Positions 1 to 8,917 of a DNA stretch of 64,000 nt are shown one piece after another. The DNA is taken from contig NZ_JAEHFJ010000012.1 of assembly GCF_016406085.1 (NCBI RefSeq), forward strand, positions 62,001 to 126,000, read 5' to 3'. Under the pieces are notes generated by a model. That model made no database searches and was not told the origin of the DNA. It saw only the letters and a list, made by a program, of their open reading frames with translations. The stretch is from Aureibaculum flavum. GTDB taxonomy: Bacteria > Bacteroidota > Bacteroidia > Flavobacteriales > Flavobacteriaceae. The translations under genes and the position numbers were made by a program. Within the stretch, counting starts at the first letter, position 1, and each line of letters starts with the position of its first letter.

Positions 1-1
1 A

Positions 2-154
2 TGCTGTGGCATCATTACCTGCTTTTACTTGTTGTACTACATCAGCAATTGTGGTCGTTGGTTTCCAGAAGTCGCGACTCCAGAAAATATTAGTTTGCTG
101 TGCTGTAATTGTACTGGCAATAACTAATAATATTATTGTAAAATATTTTTTCAT
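2..154 (-). CDS. Ankyrin-type secreted protein, N-terminal part (cut by window edge)
   Basis: Only the first 51 codons are inside the window; the gene continues past base 1. The ATG at 154 opens a clear signal peptide (KK, hydrophobic stretch, then TITAQQ). The mature start NIFWSRDFWKPTTTIADV followed by VKAGNDATA resembles the N-terminus of flavobacterial periplasmic ankyrin-repeat proteins, in which such a WxxxxWK segment precedes the repeats; this is from memory of the family, since no complete repeat is visible here. It follows the DUF4374 lipoprotein gene on the same strand, with a strong hairpin between them, so it may be a weakly expressed last gene of the TonB receptor operon or a separate unit. 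Confidence 0.55.
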   Translation of the reverse strand, partial: MKKYFTIILLVIASTITAQQTNIFWSRDFWKPTTTIADVVQQVKAGNDATA

Positions 155-170
155 AAGTTAAGATTAAATA

Positions 171-198
171 TACTGCCCGATAATGAAATCGGGCAGTA
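171..198 (-). terminator. Hairpin after the DUF4374 lipoprotein gene
   Basis: Perfect 11-bp stem (TACTGCCCGAT / ATCGGGCAGTA) with a 6-nt loop, GC-rich in its middle, 13 bp downstream of the lipoprotein stop on the minus strand and followed there by TATTTAATC. It fits a terminator or attenuator that lowers read-through into the ankyrin-type gene. Confidence 0.6.
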
Positions 199-211
199 AA
201 GATATGAGAAA

Positions 212-1483
212 TTAATACACTCCAAGGTAAAATGAGTCTGCACCATTATCAAGTTCGGCTCCTATTGTAAAGCCATCTGGTGATGTGCTTTGTGGATCGA
301 ACATATAGATGTTACCTGATTCTCCAAGAGGAGCAATAGCCATATAGAAATTACCATCTTTTCCTAAAACACCAGATTGGTAATACCACATCCATAAATT
401 ATTAGGTAGGTTCAGCTTCACGGCAGTTTTGTTGTATAGATCTACTCTGGCAACACCCCAAGGCGTAGTATCGTCACTTCCACTTCCTATTGTGGCATCG
501 TAATATGGAGCATACCCTATTCCGTTACCTACATAGTACCAGCCATTAGCACCAACGTTAGTCATACCCAATGCAGTTGATAAATCTAATTCATAAGCGT
601 TGTCATAAGCTCCATTTTTTATTTTAATTAATTTAGCAGGCTCTGCTGTTAAATGATAAATATCTCCCAATTCATCAGTATGGTAAACAGGGGCACGGTA
701 GCCATATGTAGAGCCTTGAGCTACCTCAGATTCTAATAAAGTAGGATTTTCTAAAGATGGATAATCAACCACTAATGTTGTGGCTTTATAATCAGTTGTG
801 TTAATGTTTTCATGAGTATTTGGGTCATAACCTCTCTTGGCAACACCGTAGTATGCCTTTCCACCTTGGATAGTAGGATTGTCTATTCTCCAAATATGTA
901 AGCCATCTTCCGTATGAGGAATAACAACTTCTGACTTTTCAGCCAATGATAAATCAGCTAATTCAATACGTTGTAAAACTGCAGTTGCATCAGTACGCGT
1001 ATAGATATCATCTACATAAATGTGCTCCGTGTTTATGGTATGTACAAGAGCATCATCAGCATTAAGTACTTTCCATCTTGGATACGCCGTACCCATTGCA
1101 ATTTGTACATTGGTTTCTTCTAGTTGTACATAATTTGAACCTCCTTTGATTTCATATTTGTATAAAAATCCACCTCCATAACTTAGGTTATATAAGTATT
1201 TTCCAGATGGTGATCCGTAAATTCTTGCTGTACGAACAGAAGGAACCTCAAAACCTTCTCCGTCAAATGAAATGCTTCCATTTGATATGTCTGTGAAGGC
1301 TTGTGCATAAGTACCAGAATTTCCTTCTGAACTTACTCCAAAAGCTACATTGTAAAATTCCTGATTACCTACCAGAATGGGTTCTTCTGGATCGTCATTG
1401 GAGTCGCAGCTTGTAAATAGTGCACCTATTAAGGTTGCTGATAATAGCAATGATTTGCTTATTGATATTAAATTTGTTTTCAT
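212..1483 (-). CDS. DUF4374-type lipoprotein, partner of a TonB receptor
   Basis: 423 residues. The N-terminus is a lipoprotein signal: a hydrophobic stretch ending in LFTSC with Cys26 as the lipidation site, followed by Asp/Glu-rich sequence (DSNDDPEEP). Asp right after the Cys can affect retention in Gram-negatives, but sorting rules differ in Bacteroidota. The rest is beta-rich with Gly/Tyr/Trp motifs (GSPSGKYLYNLSY, GANGWYYVGNG) and resembles the DUF4374 family, predicted beta-propeller-like and usually encoded beside iron or siderophore TonB receptors. It starts 34 bp after the receptor stop, so the two are almost certainly co-transcribed. Likely role: outer-membrane accessory of the receptor in iron uptake. 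The substrate cannot be read from the sequence. Confidence 0.7.
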   Translation of the reverse strand: MKTNLISISKSLLLSATLIGALFTSCDSNDDPEEPILVGNQEFYNVAFGVSSEGNSGTYAQAFTDISNGSISFDGEGFEVPSVRTARIYGSPSGKYLYNLSYGGGFLYKYEIKGGSNYVQLEETNVQIAMGTAYPRWKVLNADDALVHTINTEHIYVDDIYTRTDATAVLQRIELADLSLAEKSEVVIPHTEDGLHIWRIDNPTIQGGKAYYGVAKRGYDPNTHENINTTDYKATTLVVDYPSLENPTLLESEVAQGSTYGYRAPVYHTDELGDIYHLTAEPAKLIKIKNGAYDNAYELDLSTALGMTNVGANGWYYVGNGIGYAPYYDATIGSGSDDTTPWGVARVDLYNKTAVKLNLPNNLWMWYYQSGVLGKDGNFYMAIAPLGESGNIYMFDPQSTSPDGFTIGAELDNGADSFYLGVY

Positions 1484-1517
1484 AATAATAGAAATAATTT
1501 ATATTGATTTATATGAT

Positions 1518-3938
1518 TTAAAATATGGGTCTATAGGTTAGTTTAATGTAGAAAGACCGACCAGGTTTTTGCATTGCCCAGTTGTCAAAAACTTGTTCGT
1601 CTGTAATATTTTTAGCATTAAAACTTAGGGTGATTTTATTATTTGGTGCTGTATAAGAAGCTCCAAAGTCATGTATCGCTTGTGTTGGAATGTAGGCTTT
1701 TCCTGTACTGGCATAACTCTCCCAGTTTCTGAAAAATTCATGCGTATATCCGAAATTATAATTGACCGAAAATTTAGAGTTCTCTTTAAATAATTTATTG
1801 AACTTGTATTCTATATAAGTATTTGAAGTGAGGTAAGGTGTATTTCGCAACCGATCCCCATAATGGCCGTATTCTGATCCATTTTCATCATATCTTAAAT
1901 TGTAACGGGCATTAAAGTTGGAAAAGTTAGTCGCTATAAAAAGACGATTATCGTAATTGTATTTTAATTCTACATCAAAACCTGAACTCTTAACTTTTCC
2001 AAGATTTTCATATCCGTAGGTATCCGATATGCTATTGCTTATTCCCCTAATAATTAGATCTCTAATATCTCTAATAAAATAGTTCGCTTCTAAGTTAAAA
2101 CTATGTTTGTTTAGGGTGTAAGTACCTAAAAGAAAGCCCAGGTTAAAGTTATTACTGTTTTCTGGTAGTAAGTCATAAGTTGGTTCAATTCCTCCACTTG
2201 TATTACCTAAAAGTTCTGAGTCACCCGGCATACGGACTGCTTTTTCTGCAGAGGTTAACAACGTTATTTTTGGTGAAACAGCATAAGATAGAGCAATTCC
2301 ATAACCGTTAAAGTCAATATCATTTTTATTTATCAATGATTTAATCTCATTGTCTTCTCTAATACGGTCTAAAAGTTTAACATGTTGTTTATAATATTTA
2401 TAAAAAAGATTTGCTTTTAGTTTTTCATCTAGAAAATCACTTTCATAAGTAACACTAGCTATTTGTTTCGTAAGATAGCGGGTATCTGATAAGTCTTGGA
2501 TTGACTGTGGTCGTAAAGGGTCATTAACATCTCTCGTAAATCGGTTGAAAAAGTAATGTACTCCAATTTTATGATGTGGATGTATTTGGTAAGAAATATT
2601 TGTTCTATTAGCAATATTTACTTCCTTATTATTCTCTAAAGTTGCATCTCCAGCTTCTCCACCATTACTTTGCCAATTGATAGGATTACCTTCATCATCC
2701 CTAATTATGTCACCTAGCCAATTGTACATAACAGACATGGTATCTATAACCTTTCTATTTGTGTGCGAAAATGAGGTGAATGTATTTGCAGACAAACCTT
2801 TTAATAGGATGTCGTTTTTACTATATTTTAGAGAAGCCATTTTACTGTCGAGTTTGCTTCGTCTATTTCCATAAACAATATCCATAGTTGGTCCAGTCTG
2901 TATGTCATTATCCATATCAGAAATCATTAAGCCAAGTGTGATTTCATCGGCCCAACTTTTTGAGGTATAGCCAATATTGGCTTTTAGACCTTTAGATTTA
3001 TAATCATCATGGAAACGTTCTGCTCTTACATAGTCTACTTTTCCAGTGTTGGGATCAATAACATATACATTATCACCCCAAACTTCATAATTATTATCTG
3101 TACTGTTGTAAAATGTAGAAACGTCAACATTGAAATTGGTTTCAGGGTTTCTATATCCTGCATCTACATTAACTTGATGCGTGTTAAAAGAGCCAAATGA
3201 ATAAGAAGCACTTAAATGAGTACCAATACTTTTTTTAAGTACGATATTAATACCTCCACCTAAGGCATCTTCAGATAATTCTGCAGGTAAAACACCCTTG
3301 TAAGTCTCAATCCTTTCAATCATGGCAGGTGGAATACTTGATAATGAAAAGGACTCACCATAATTTCGGATTGGAATTCCATCAATAAAAATTCTGACAG
3401 AATTACCAGTAAGTCCGTTAAGGTTAAAATGGGTATGAGAACCTAATCCACCTGATTGTCGAATTTTAACTCCTGACGTGCGATTTAAAAGTTCAGTAGA
3501 TTGCAAATTCTGAACTGCCATTTCTTGTGTGTTTACCACATCTATAGCATACCCTTTTTCTTTGATAAGTTTTCCCTTCGATTTGCTAACGACGATAACA
3601 TCGTCTAGGGCAATTCCTTCATCATTTTTTAGAACAACCGATAAGTGGTCAGATTTTTCACTAAGGTCTACTTTGATTGTGATGCCTTTAGTCTCAAAAG
3701 TTTTGATAAATACGGAGTAGATGCCGGCAGGTACGTCAGAAAAAATAAAGTTTCCATTTTCGTCAGTGTAAGTGCTTTTATTTAGCTTTTTAATATAAAC
3801 CAATGCCATTTCTACTGGGGAACCATTTTTGTAACTCACTTTACCTGATAAGCCCATTAGGTTGTCATCCTCAGTGGAATAACAAAAGCTGTTCATACTA
3901 AAGCAAAAAGATAAAAATAATAGAGGTAGCGTCTTCAA
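1518..3938 (-). CDS. TonB-dependent outer-membrane receptor, siderophore type
   Basis: 806 residues. Order: signal peptide (MKTLPLLFLSFCFSMNSF), a carboxypeptidase-regulatory-like Ig domain (about 28-112, with GLSGKVSYKNGSPVEMALV), a plug (about 113-235; VRIFIDGIPIRNYGES, then IERIETYKGVLPAELSEDALGGGINIVLKK split across the plug end) and a 22-strand-type barrel ending in an aromatic Phe (TYRPIF). The start is a TTG at 3938: an in-frame TAA lies two codons upstream, and the next ATG, at codon 15, would cut into the signal peptide. The upstream region carries two Fur-like palindromes around a -7 element, so iron repression is likely. With the DUF4374 partner this suggests ferric siderophore or haem uptake; the ligand is unknown. 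Confidence 0.85.
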   Translation of the reverse strand: MKTLPLLFLSFCFSMNSFCYSTEDDNLMGLSGKVSYKNGSPVEMALVYIKKLNKSTYTDENGNFIFSDVPAGIYSVFIKTFETKGITIKVDLSEKSDHLSVVLKNDEGIALDDVIVVSKSKGKLIKEKGYAIDVVNTQEMAVQNLQSTELLNRTSGVKIRQSGGLGSHTHFNLNGLTGNSVRIFIDGIPIRNYGESFSLSSIPPAMIERIETYKGVLPAELSEDALGGGINIVLKKSIGTHLSASYSFGSFNTHQVNVDAGYRNPETNFNVDVSTFYNSTDNNYEVWGDNVYVIDPNTGKVDYVRAERFHDDYKSKGLKANIGYTSKSWADEITLGLMISDMDNDIQTGPTMDIVYGNRRSKLDSKMASLKYSKNDILLKGLSANTFTSFSHTNRKVIDTMSVMYNWLGDIIRDDEGNPINWQSNGGEAGDATLENNKEVNIANRTNISYQIHPHHKIGVHYFFNRFTRDVNDPLRPQSIQDLSDTRYLTKQIASVTYESDFLDEKLKANLFYKYYKQHVKLLDRIREDNEIKSLINKNDIDFNGYGIALSYAVSPKITLLTSAEKAVRMPGDSELLGNTSGGIEPTYDLLPENSNNFNLGFLLGTYTLNKHSFNLEANYFIRDIRDLIIRGISNSISDTYGYENLGKVKSSGFDVELKYNYDNRLFIATNFSNFNARYNLRYDENGSEYGHYGDRLRNTPYLTSNTYIEYKFNKLFKENSKFSVNYNFGYTHEFFRNWESYASTGKAYIPTQAIHDFGASYTAPNNKITLSFNAKNITDEQVFDNWAMQKPGRSFYIKLTYRPIF

Positions 3939-3944
3939 TTCTTA

Positions 3945-3962
3945 TTTAGATTAATTACAAAT
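3945..3962 (-). promoter_or_regulatory. Fur-like operator, promoter-proximal copy (TonB receptor)
   Basis: TTTAGATTAATTACAAAT matches the perfect sufS palindrome (TTTAGAATGATTCTAAAT) at 14 of 18 positions. It is extended on both sides to CTTATTT/AAATAAG arms (3941-3965) and lies between the -7 element and the TTG start. Fur is the natural candidate because the gene encodes an iron-type receptor; the binding protein is inferred. Confidence 0.6.
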
Positions 3963-3968
3963 AAGATG

Positions 3969-3976
3969 CAAATATA
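3969..3976 (-). promoter_or_regulatory. -7 promoter element of the TonB receptor operon
   Basis: On the minus strand this reads TATATTTG, an exact match to the Bacteroidota -7 consensus TAnnTTTG. It lies between the two palindromes. No clear -33 TTTG is present; TTTA occurs about 25 bp upstream, inside the distal palindrome. Confidence 0.6.
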
Positions 3977-3989
3977 TAAATATTTCTTA

Positions 3990-4007
3990 TTTAGACTCAT
4001 TAAAGAT
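3990..4007 (-). promoter_or_regulatory. Fur-like operator, distal copy (TonB receptor)
   Basis: TTTAGACTCATTAAAGAT keeps the TTTAGANTNATT core and agrees with the sufS palindrome at 13 of 18 positions. It is flanked by TTCTTAT/ATAAGAA arms (3984-4012). Its centre is 45 bp from the proximal copy and it covers the expected -33 region. Confidence 0.5.
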
Positions 4008-4012
4008 AAGAA

Positions 4013-4329
4013 AATTTATTTTTTTTTAATTGGTCACTATTTTTTAAAAAATCTATATTTCATAAGGGTTAAAGCCTGGTGATACTGTTTTGTTCAGTGC
4101 TAATAAAAGTATATAAGTACCATATCAAAAAGTAAATCATTCGATGAGAACATAATGTATGTATAAGAATTATGAAAAATAGATCGTCTAAATGTCCTTG
4201 AAATTTAATCTTTAACTAAAAGACCAGTCATTATATAGTTTTTAACTATTTTTGAAATCAGAAAAAATATAATCGGTCTTTTGAGGTATAGACTTTGGTC
4301 TGTAGTCAAAAGACTTTTAGCTAAATAAT
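4013..4329. other. Intergenic stretch upstream of panB
   Basis: About 320 bp without a gene. It holds repeated AAAAGAC-type words: AAAAGACC at 4218-4225, its inverse GGTCTTTT at 4275-4282, and AAAAGACTTTT at 4308-4318, just ahead of panB. These could be a regulator site or a leader structure for panB. TAGACTTTG at 4289-4297 resembles a -7 element with one extra base. Nothing else is evident. Confidence 0.3.
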
Positions 4330-5145
4330 ATGTCAACAGCAAAAAAAGAATATAAAAGAGTTACTACTAAATCTTTAGTAGAAATGAAGCGTAACAATCG
4401 TAAAATTGCTATGCTAACGGCCTATGATTATACCATGGCAAAAATTATCGATAACGCAGGTATAGATATTATTTTGGTTGGAGATTCTGCCTCTAATGTA
4501 ATGGCAGGTCACGAAACTACATTGCCTATTACTTTAGATCAAATGATTTATCATGCTTCTTCTGTAATAAGAGCCATTGAAAGATGTTTAGTAGTAGTAG
4601 ATTTACCTTTTGGAAGTTATCAAGGTAATTCGAGAAATGCCTTAGATAGTGCGATTAGAATAATGAAAGAATCTGGAGCACATTCTATAAAAATGGAAGG
4701 TGGAGAAGAAATTGCTGAATCCATAAAAAGAATTTTATCTGCAGGTATCCCTGTAATGGGTCATTTAGGATTAACACCACAATCCATTTATAAATTTGGA
4801 TCTTATACTGTGAGAGCCAAAAAAGATACAGAGGCTGAAAAGTTAAAAAAAGATGCATTACTATTAGAAGATTTAGGTTGCTTTGCAGTTGTGTTAGAAA
4901 AAGTTCCTGCTAAATTAGCGGAAGAAGTAGCTAGAAGTCTTACCATACCTGTAATTGGTATTGGTGCTGGAAACGTTGACGGTCAGGTACTTGTCACACA
5001 TGATATGCTTGGTATGACTCATGAATTTAGTCCACGATTTTTACGAAGATATTTAGATTTATATAATGAAATGGATGGTGCCTTTAAAAAATATATAACT
5101 GATGTAAAAAGCGGTGATTTCCCAAATGATGATGAGCAGTATTAA
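4330..5145 (+). CDS. panB: 3-methyl-2-oxobutanoate hydroxymethyltransferase
   Basis: 271 residues, normal length for PanB. It transfers a hydroxymethyl group from 5,10-methylene-tetrahydrofolate to 2-oxoisovalerate, giving ketopantoate, the first committed step of pantothenate and CoA synthesis in the cytoplasm. Family signatures are intact: [23 protein letters not shown] split around residues 50-72 with the metal-binding Asp52, the MEGG segment near 120, [10 protein letters not shown] near 144, and [20 protein letters not shown] near 218. It starts with ATG and stands alone, divergent from the TonB receptor and followed by a 205-bp gap before moxR. No other pan gene is in the window. Confidence 0.95.
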   Translation: MSTAKKEYKRVTTKSLVEMKRNNRKIAMLTAYDYTMAKIIDNAGIDIILVGDSASNVMAGHETTLPITLDQMIYHASSVIRAIERCLVVVDLPFGSYQGNSRNALDSAIRIMKESGAHSIKMEGGEEIAESIKRILSAGIPVMGHLGLTPQSIYKFGSYTVRAKKDTEAEKLKKDALLLEDLGCFAVVLEKVPAKLAEEVARSLTIPVIGIGAGNVDGQVLVTHDMLGMTHEFSPRFLRRYLDLYNEMDGAFKKYITDVKSGDFPNDDEQY

Positions 5146-5350
5146 TACATGTTTTTTTTATATAGGGGTAATATTTACAGCAGTTTTGAAGAAAACTTTA
5201 ACATTTGAGGTGAAATCCCCTTAAAAAATTCCCAATTTCTTTTGAACCCCCTTATTTTAACCAAATTTTAACAACATAACCTTCTCTTAAACGCTAAGTT
5301 TGCTATCGGTAAAATTAGTGTAGAAAATAAGTATTAATTTTAATTAAAGT

Positions 5351-6355
5351 ATGGAAGAACAATACCCAACAGTTGATATTAGAGCGATCAACGAAAAAAT
5401 TGAAAAAGAAAGTGCTTTTGTTGATTTGCTAACGCTAGAAATGAAGAAAGTAATTGTTGGCCAAAAGCATATGGTTGAAAGATTACTTATAGGTTTGTTA
5501 GGGAATGGACATATATTGTTAGAAGGTGTGCCGGGTTTGGCAAAAACATTAGCCATTAATACATTATCTAAGGCGGTAAAAGGCTCTTTTAGTAGAGTTC
5601 AGTTTACCCCAGATTTATTACCTGCAGATGTTGTTGGTACTATGATTTATAACATGAAAGATAATGACTTCGCTATTAAGAAAGGTCCTATTTTCGCAAA
5701 TTTTGTATTAGCAGATGAGATTAATAGAGCTCCCGCCAAAGTGCAGTCAGCTTTATTAGAAGCCATGCAAGAACATCAAGTTACCATTGGAGAAACTACG
5801 TTTAAGTTGCCAGAACCATTTTTAGTAATGGCGACTCAAAATCCTATAGAGCAAGAAGGAACCTATCCGTTGCCAGAAGCTCAAGTTGACCGTTTTATGC
5901 TAAAAACAGTTATTGACTATCCTAAACTGGCCGAAGAACAATTGATTATGCGTAATAGTCTAAAAGGTAGTTATGAGAAAGTAAATCCCGTTGTAAGTCT
6001 TGAAGAAATTTTATCTGCTCGTGAAGCGGTTAAAGAGGTTTACATGGATGAGAAAATTGAAAAATATATTTTAGATATAGTCTTTGCAACCCGTTCTCCT
6101 GAAGACTACAGATTACCAGATTTAAAACAATTAATTAGTTTCGGAGCCTCTCCAAGGGGTAGTATTAATTTGGCTATGGCATCAAAATGTTATGCCTTTA
6201 TTAAACGAAGAGGCTATGTGATTCCTGAAGATGTAAGAGCCGTTGTACATGATGTATTACGCCATAGAGTAGGAATTACCTATGAAGCAGAAGCCGAAAA
6301 CATTACCTCTGTTGATATTATCAACAAAATTGTAAACGAAGTAGAAGTACCTTAA
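5351..6355 (+). CDS. moxR: MoxR-type AAA+ ATPase
   Basis: 334 residues, typical MoxR length. Walker A is GVPGLAKT (59-66) and Walker B VLADEIN (119-125); the sensor-1 segment MATQNPIEQEGTYPLPEAQ and an Arg-rich C-terminal lid (FGASPRGSINLA) are present. MoxR ATPases act as chaperone-like partners of VWA-domain proteins, loading cofactors or remodelling complexes. Here it heads a run of a DUF58 gene and batA-E on the same strand, the standard Bacteroidota arrangement, so it most likely energises the Bat membrane complex. The preceding 205 bp contain TTTG and AT-rich promoter-like sequence but no exact -7 match. Confidence 0.93.
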   Translation: MEEQYPTVDIRAINEKIEKESAFVDLLTLEMKKVIVGQKHMVERLLIGLLGNGHILLEGVPGLAKTLAINTLSKAVKGSFSRVQFTPDLLPADVVGTMIYNMKDNDFAIKKGPIFANFVLADEINRAPAKVQSALLEAMQEHQVTIGETTFKLPEPFLVMATQNPIEQEGTYPLPEAQVDRFMLKTVIDYPKLAEEQLIMRNSLKGSYEKVNPVVSLEEILSAREAVKEVYMDEKIEKYILDIVFATRSPEDYRLPDLKQLISFGASPRGSINLAMASKCYAFIKRRGYVIPEDVRAVVHDVLRHRVGITYEAEAENITSVDIINKIVNEVEVP

Positions 6356-6458
6356 AAATTAGTTGGCATTATTCAGTGTTCAGTATATAGTACCTATATT
6401 TTTTAATTGACGTTCTATATAAACTGCCAACTGCGACTGCCATCTGTTGACTGAAAAA

Positions 6459-7328
6459 GTGGATACAAAAGAAATACTTAAAAAAGTTCGAAAGATTGAG
6501 ATTAAGACAAAAAGGTTGTCTGATCATATATTTTCAGGAGAATACCATAGCTCCTTTAAAGGGAGAGGTATGACTTTTTCTGAGGTGCGTCAATATCAAT
6601 TTGGAGACGATATTCGTTCCATAGATTGGAATGTGACAGCACGGTATCACGAACCTTTTATTAAGGTTTTTGAAGAAGAACGTGAGTTGACTATGGTATT
6701 AATGGTTGATGTAAGTGGATCTGAATATTTTGGTACAACAGAACAATTTAAGCGAGAAACCATTACCGAAATTAGTGCAACATTAGCCTTCTCGGCAATT
6801 CAAAATAATGATAAAGTAGGCTTGTTATTGTTTTCTGATGATATAGAGTTGTTTATTCCTCCTAAAAAAGGAAAAACACACGTATTAAGAATAATAAGAG
6901 AACTTATAGAGTTTCAGCCAAAAAGTAAAAAAACAAATATCGCTCAGGCCTTACGATATTTATCGAATGTGATGAAGAAAAAAGCCATTGTTTTCATCTT
7001 ATCTGATTTTATTGATGATGACTATGATAATGCGTTAAAAATCGTAGCTAGAAAACACGACGTAACAGGTATTAGACTTTATGATAGGTATGAAAAAGAA
7101 TTACCATCGTTAGGTATGGTGCCAATGATTGATGCAGAAAGCGGTAAAACAGTATTAGTAAATACTTCTTCCAAAAAAGTAAGAAATAGTTATAAGGCAA
7201 ATTACCTAAAAATGGTAGATCAGTTTGAAAATACTTTTAAAAGAAGTGGTGCTGGGGTTATTAATACGCGGATTGATGAAAGTTATGTAAAAAAATTATT
7301 AGGATATTTTAAACGTAAAGGAGCTTAG
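6459..7328 (+). CDS. DUF58 domain protein of the MoxR/Bat operon
   Basis: About 289 residues. The GTG at 6459 (VDTKEILKKVRKIEIKTKRL) is preferred over the in-frame TTG at 6447 because family members usually begin MDTKE-; this is recall, not an alignment. The DUF58 core is clear: FSGEYHSSFKGRGMTFSEVR, YQFGDDIRSIDWNVTAR, then a VWA-like half with MVDVSGS that keeps the DxSxS metal-site pattern. It is soluble, with no membrane segment. DUF58 proteins are regular partners of MoxR ATPases; the biochemical role is unknown. Its stop overlaps the next candidate start by one base (TAGTG). Confidence 0.9.
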   Translation: MDTKEILKKVRKIEIKTKRLSDHIFSGEYHSSFKGRGMTFSEVRQYQFGDDIRSIDWNVTARYHEPFIKVFEEERELTMVLMVDVSGSEYFGTTEQFKRETITEISATLAFSAIQNNDKVGLLLFSDDIELFIPPKKGKTHVLRIIRELIEFQPKSKKTNIAQALRYLSNVMKKKAIVFILSDFIDDDYDNALKIVARKHDVTGIRLYDRYEKELPSLGMVPMIDAESGKTVLVNTSSKKVRNSYKANYLKMVDQFENTFKRSGAGVINTRIDESYVKKLLGYFKRKGA

Positions 7329-8917
7329 TGAAAAAGATTAATAAAATATTCAACACAAAATTCCCGAAATTTAAAGGGACGAGTAGTGCGTTTTTGTCAC
7401 AACAACAATTGTTTGTGAAAAAAACCATACTGATGCTGGTTGTGCTGTTTAGCTTATCCTCATATTCTCAAACAGAACCTGAGGTATCTGTAAAAGTAGA
7501 TACTACGATTATAAGAATTGGTGAGCAAATAAACTATCAAATTACGGTAGATAATATTGATACAGGGGTAACCTTTCCTGAATTGAAATTGGATCCTGCT
7601 GGTAAAATTGAAATAGTAGAAGATTTAAATATAGATACGCTAAAAAACAGATTGGTAAGAAAATATTTACTGACTAGTTTTGATAGTGGAAGCTATACAA
7701 TACCGCAACAAAAAATTACGGTTTGGAGTCAAGAGTATTTAACGGACTCTGTTGTTGTAGATGTTTCAACGGTTGCTGTAGATACCTTGAAACAAAGTAT
7801 GTTTCCGATTAAATCTGTTCAAAATGAACCCTATACTTTTGATGATTTTAAAAGTTATTTATGGTGGGTTTTAGGTGGTTTAGCTCTATTAGCACTAATT
7901 CTATATGTTGTTTTTAGAAAGAAACAAACGGAAGAAGAGCTTGAAGCTAAAATACCACCTTATCAACTTGCTTTAAAGCGATTGAAAGAATTAGATGATA
8001 AGCAGTTGTGGCAAAAAAATAAAATAAAACAATATTACGTTGAGTTGACTGAAATTGTCAGGTTGTACATAGAACGTGAATTGAAAATACCAGCATTAGA
8101 ATCAACAACTAATGAATTGATGGAAACCATTATGGATTTTAATAGTTCAAGTTCATTGAATATTCCAGGGGATACCATTAAGAAATTGCAAAGCTTATTA
8201 AAAGATGCAGATTTAGTGAAGTTTGCCAAATATGTACCCTTGTCAAATGAGATTGAATTGCATCGAAATACCACGAGTAAAATAATTGAAGACATAAAAA
8301 CTACGAAACCTGAAATAGTTGTTAATAAACCAAAATGCTCCATTACGAAGGGAGATGCAACGGAAACAATTACGTTGTACAGATGGGTTTATCATATTTT
8401 TTATTATGGTTTACAGAGAGTTGATGTTAAATTATCTCCTGTAGGTAAAGAATTGCATTTAAGACGTCAGAGTTATTTTTGGAAAATAATAAATGAGTAC
8501 GGCAGAATATTTAGTAAAATCCCTTTTCTAAATGGCTTATTAATTCTGGCTTGGATTATTTGGACATCACCAATATTGTTATTGGTGGTTATCATTGAAA
8601 CAATTTTTACAGGTAGATTTTTAGATCGTGGTATGGTTTTCTTAAAGAAGAAGGGTGTAGTTACCAAATCAACAAATAGCCAAAAAATAAAAGATAAAAT
8701 AGATTTTATTAAAAACGATGAGAATTTTAATAAGAGTTATAAACTAAGAAAAAGGTTCACGAGGTTCTTAATTATTTTATCATTTTTATTCCCATTTATA
8801 TACTTTGGGAGTATCTATATAAAGAACACTTATTTTAGAAGTGAAAATGAAAAGCGTATTGAAAATATAATTGATAAAGTTAAAAAATCGATAGAAGAAG
8901 ATGAAGCTGTGGAATAA
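7328..8917 (+). CDS. Bat-operon membrane protein with an unusual C-terminal extension
   Basis: 529 residues from GTG 7328, which overlaps the previous stop. A second GTG at 7415 (codon 30) would start directly at a clean signal peptide (VKKTILMLVVLFSLSSYSQ) and may be the real start. Then a periplasmic BatD-like Ig region (about 50-170), a membrane segment (about 178-196, WWVLGGLALLALILYVVF) and a cytoplasmic helical region (about 205-335) as usual for the third gene of this operon. From about residue 337 there is a further ~190-residue part with two or three hydrophobic segments (FLNGLLILAWIIW, LLLVVIIETIF, FLIILSFLFPFIYFGSIYI) that I do not recognise. It overlaps batA by 17 bp, so translation is coupled. 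Confidence 0.75.
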   Translation: MKKINKIFNTKFPKFKGTSSAFLSQQQLFVKKTILMLVVLFSLSSYSQTEPEVSVKVDTTIIRIGEQINYQITVDNIDTGVTFPELKLDPAGKIEIVEDLNIDTLKNRLVRKYLLTSFDSGSYTIPQQKITVWSQEYLTDSVVVDVSTVAVDTLKQSMFPIKSVQNEPYTFDDFKSYLWWVLGGLALLALILYVVFRKKQTEEELEAKIPPYQLALKRLKELDDKQLWQKNKIKQYYVELTEIVRLYIERELKIPALESTTNELMETIMDFNSSSSLNIPGDTIKKLQSLLKDADLVKFAKYVPLSNEIELHRNTTSKIIEDIKTTKPEIVVNKPKCSITKGDATETITLYRWVYHIFYYGLQRVDVKLSPVGKELHLRRQSYFWKIINEYGRIFSKIPFLNGLLILAWIIWTSPILLLVVIIETIFTGRFLDRGMVFLKKKGVVTKSTNSQKIKDKIDFIKNDENFNKSYKLRKRFTRFLIILSFLFPFIYFGSIYIKNTYFRSENEKRIENIIDKVKKSIEEDEAVE

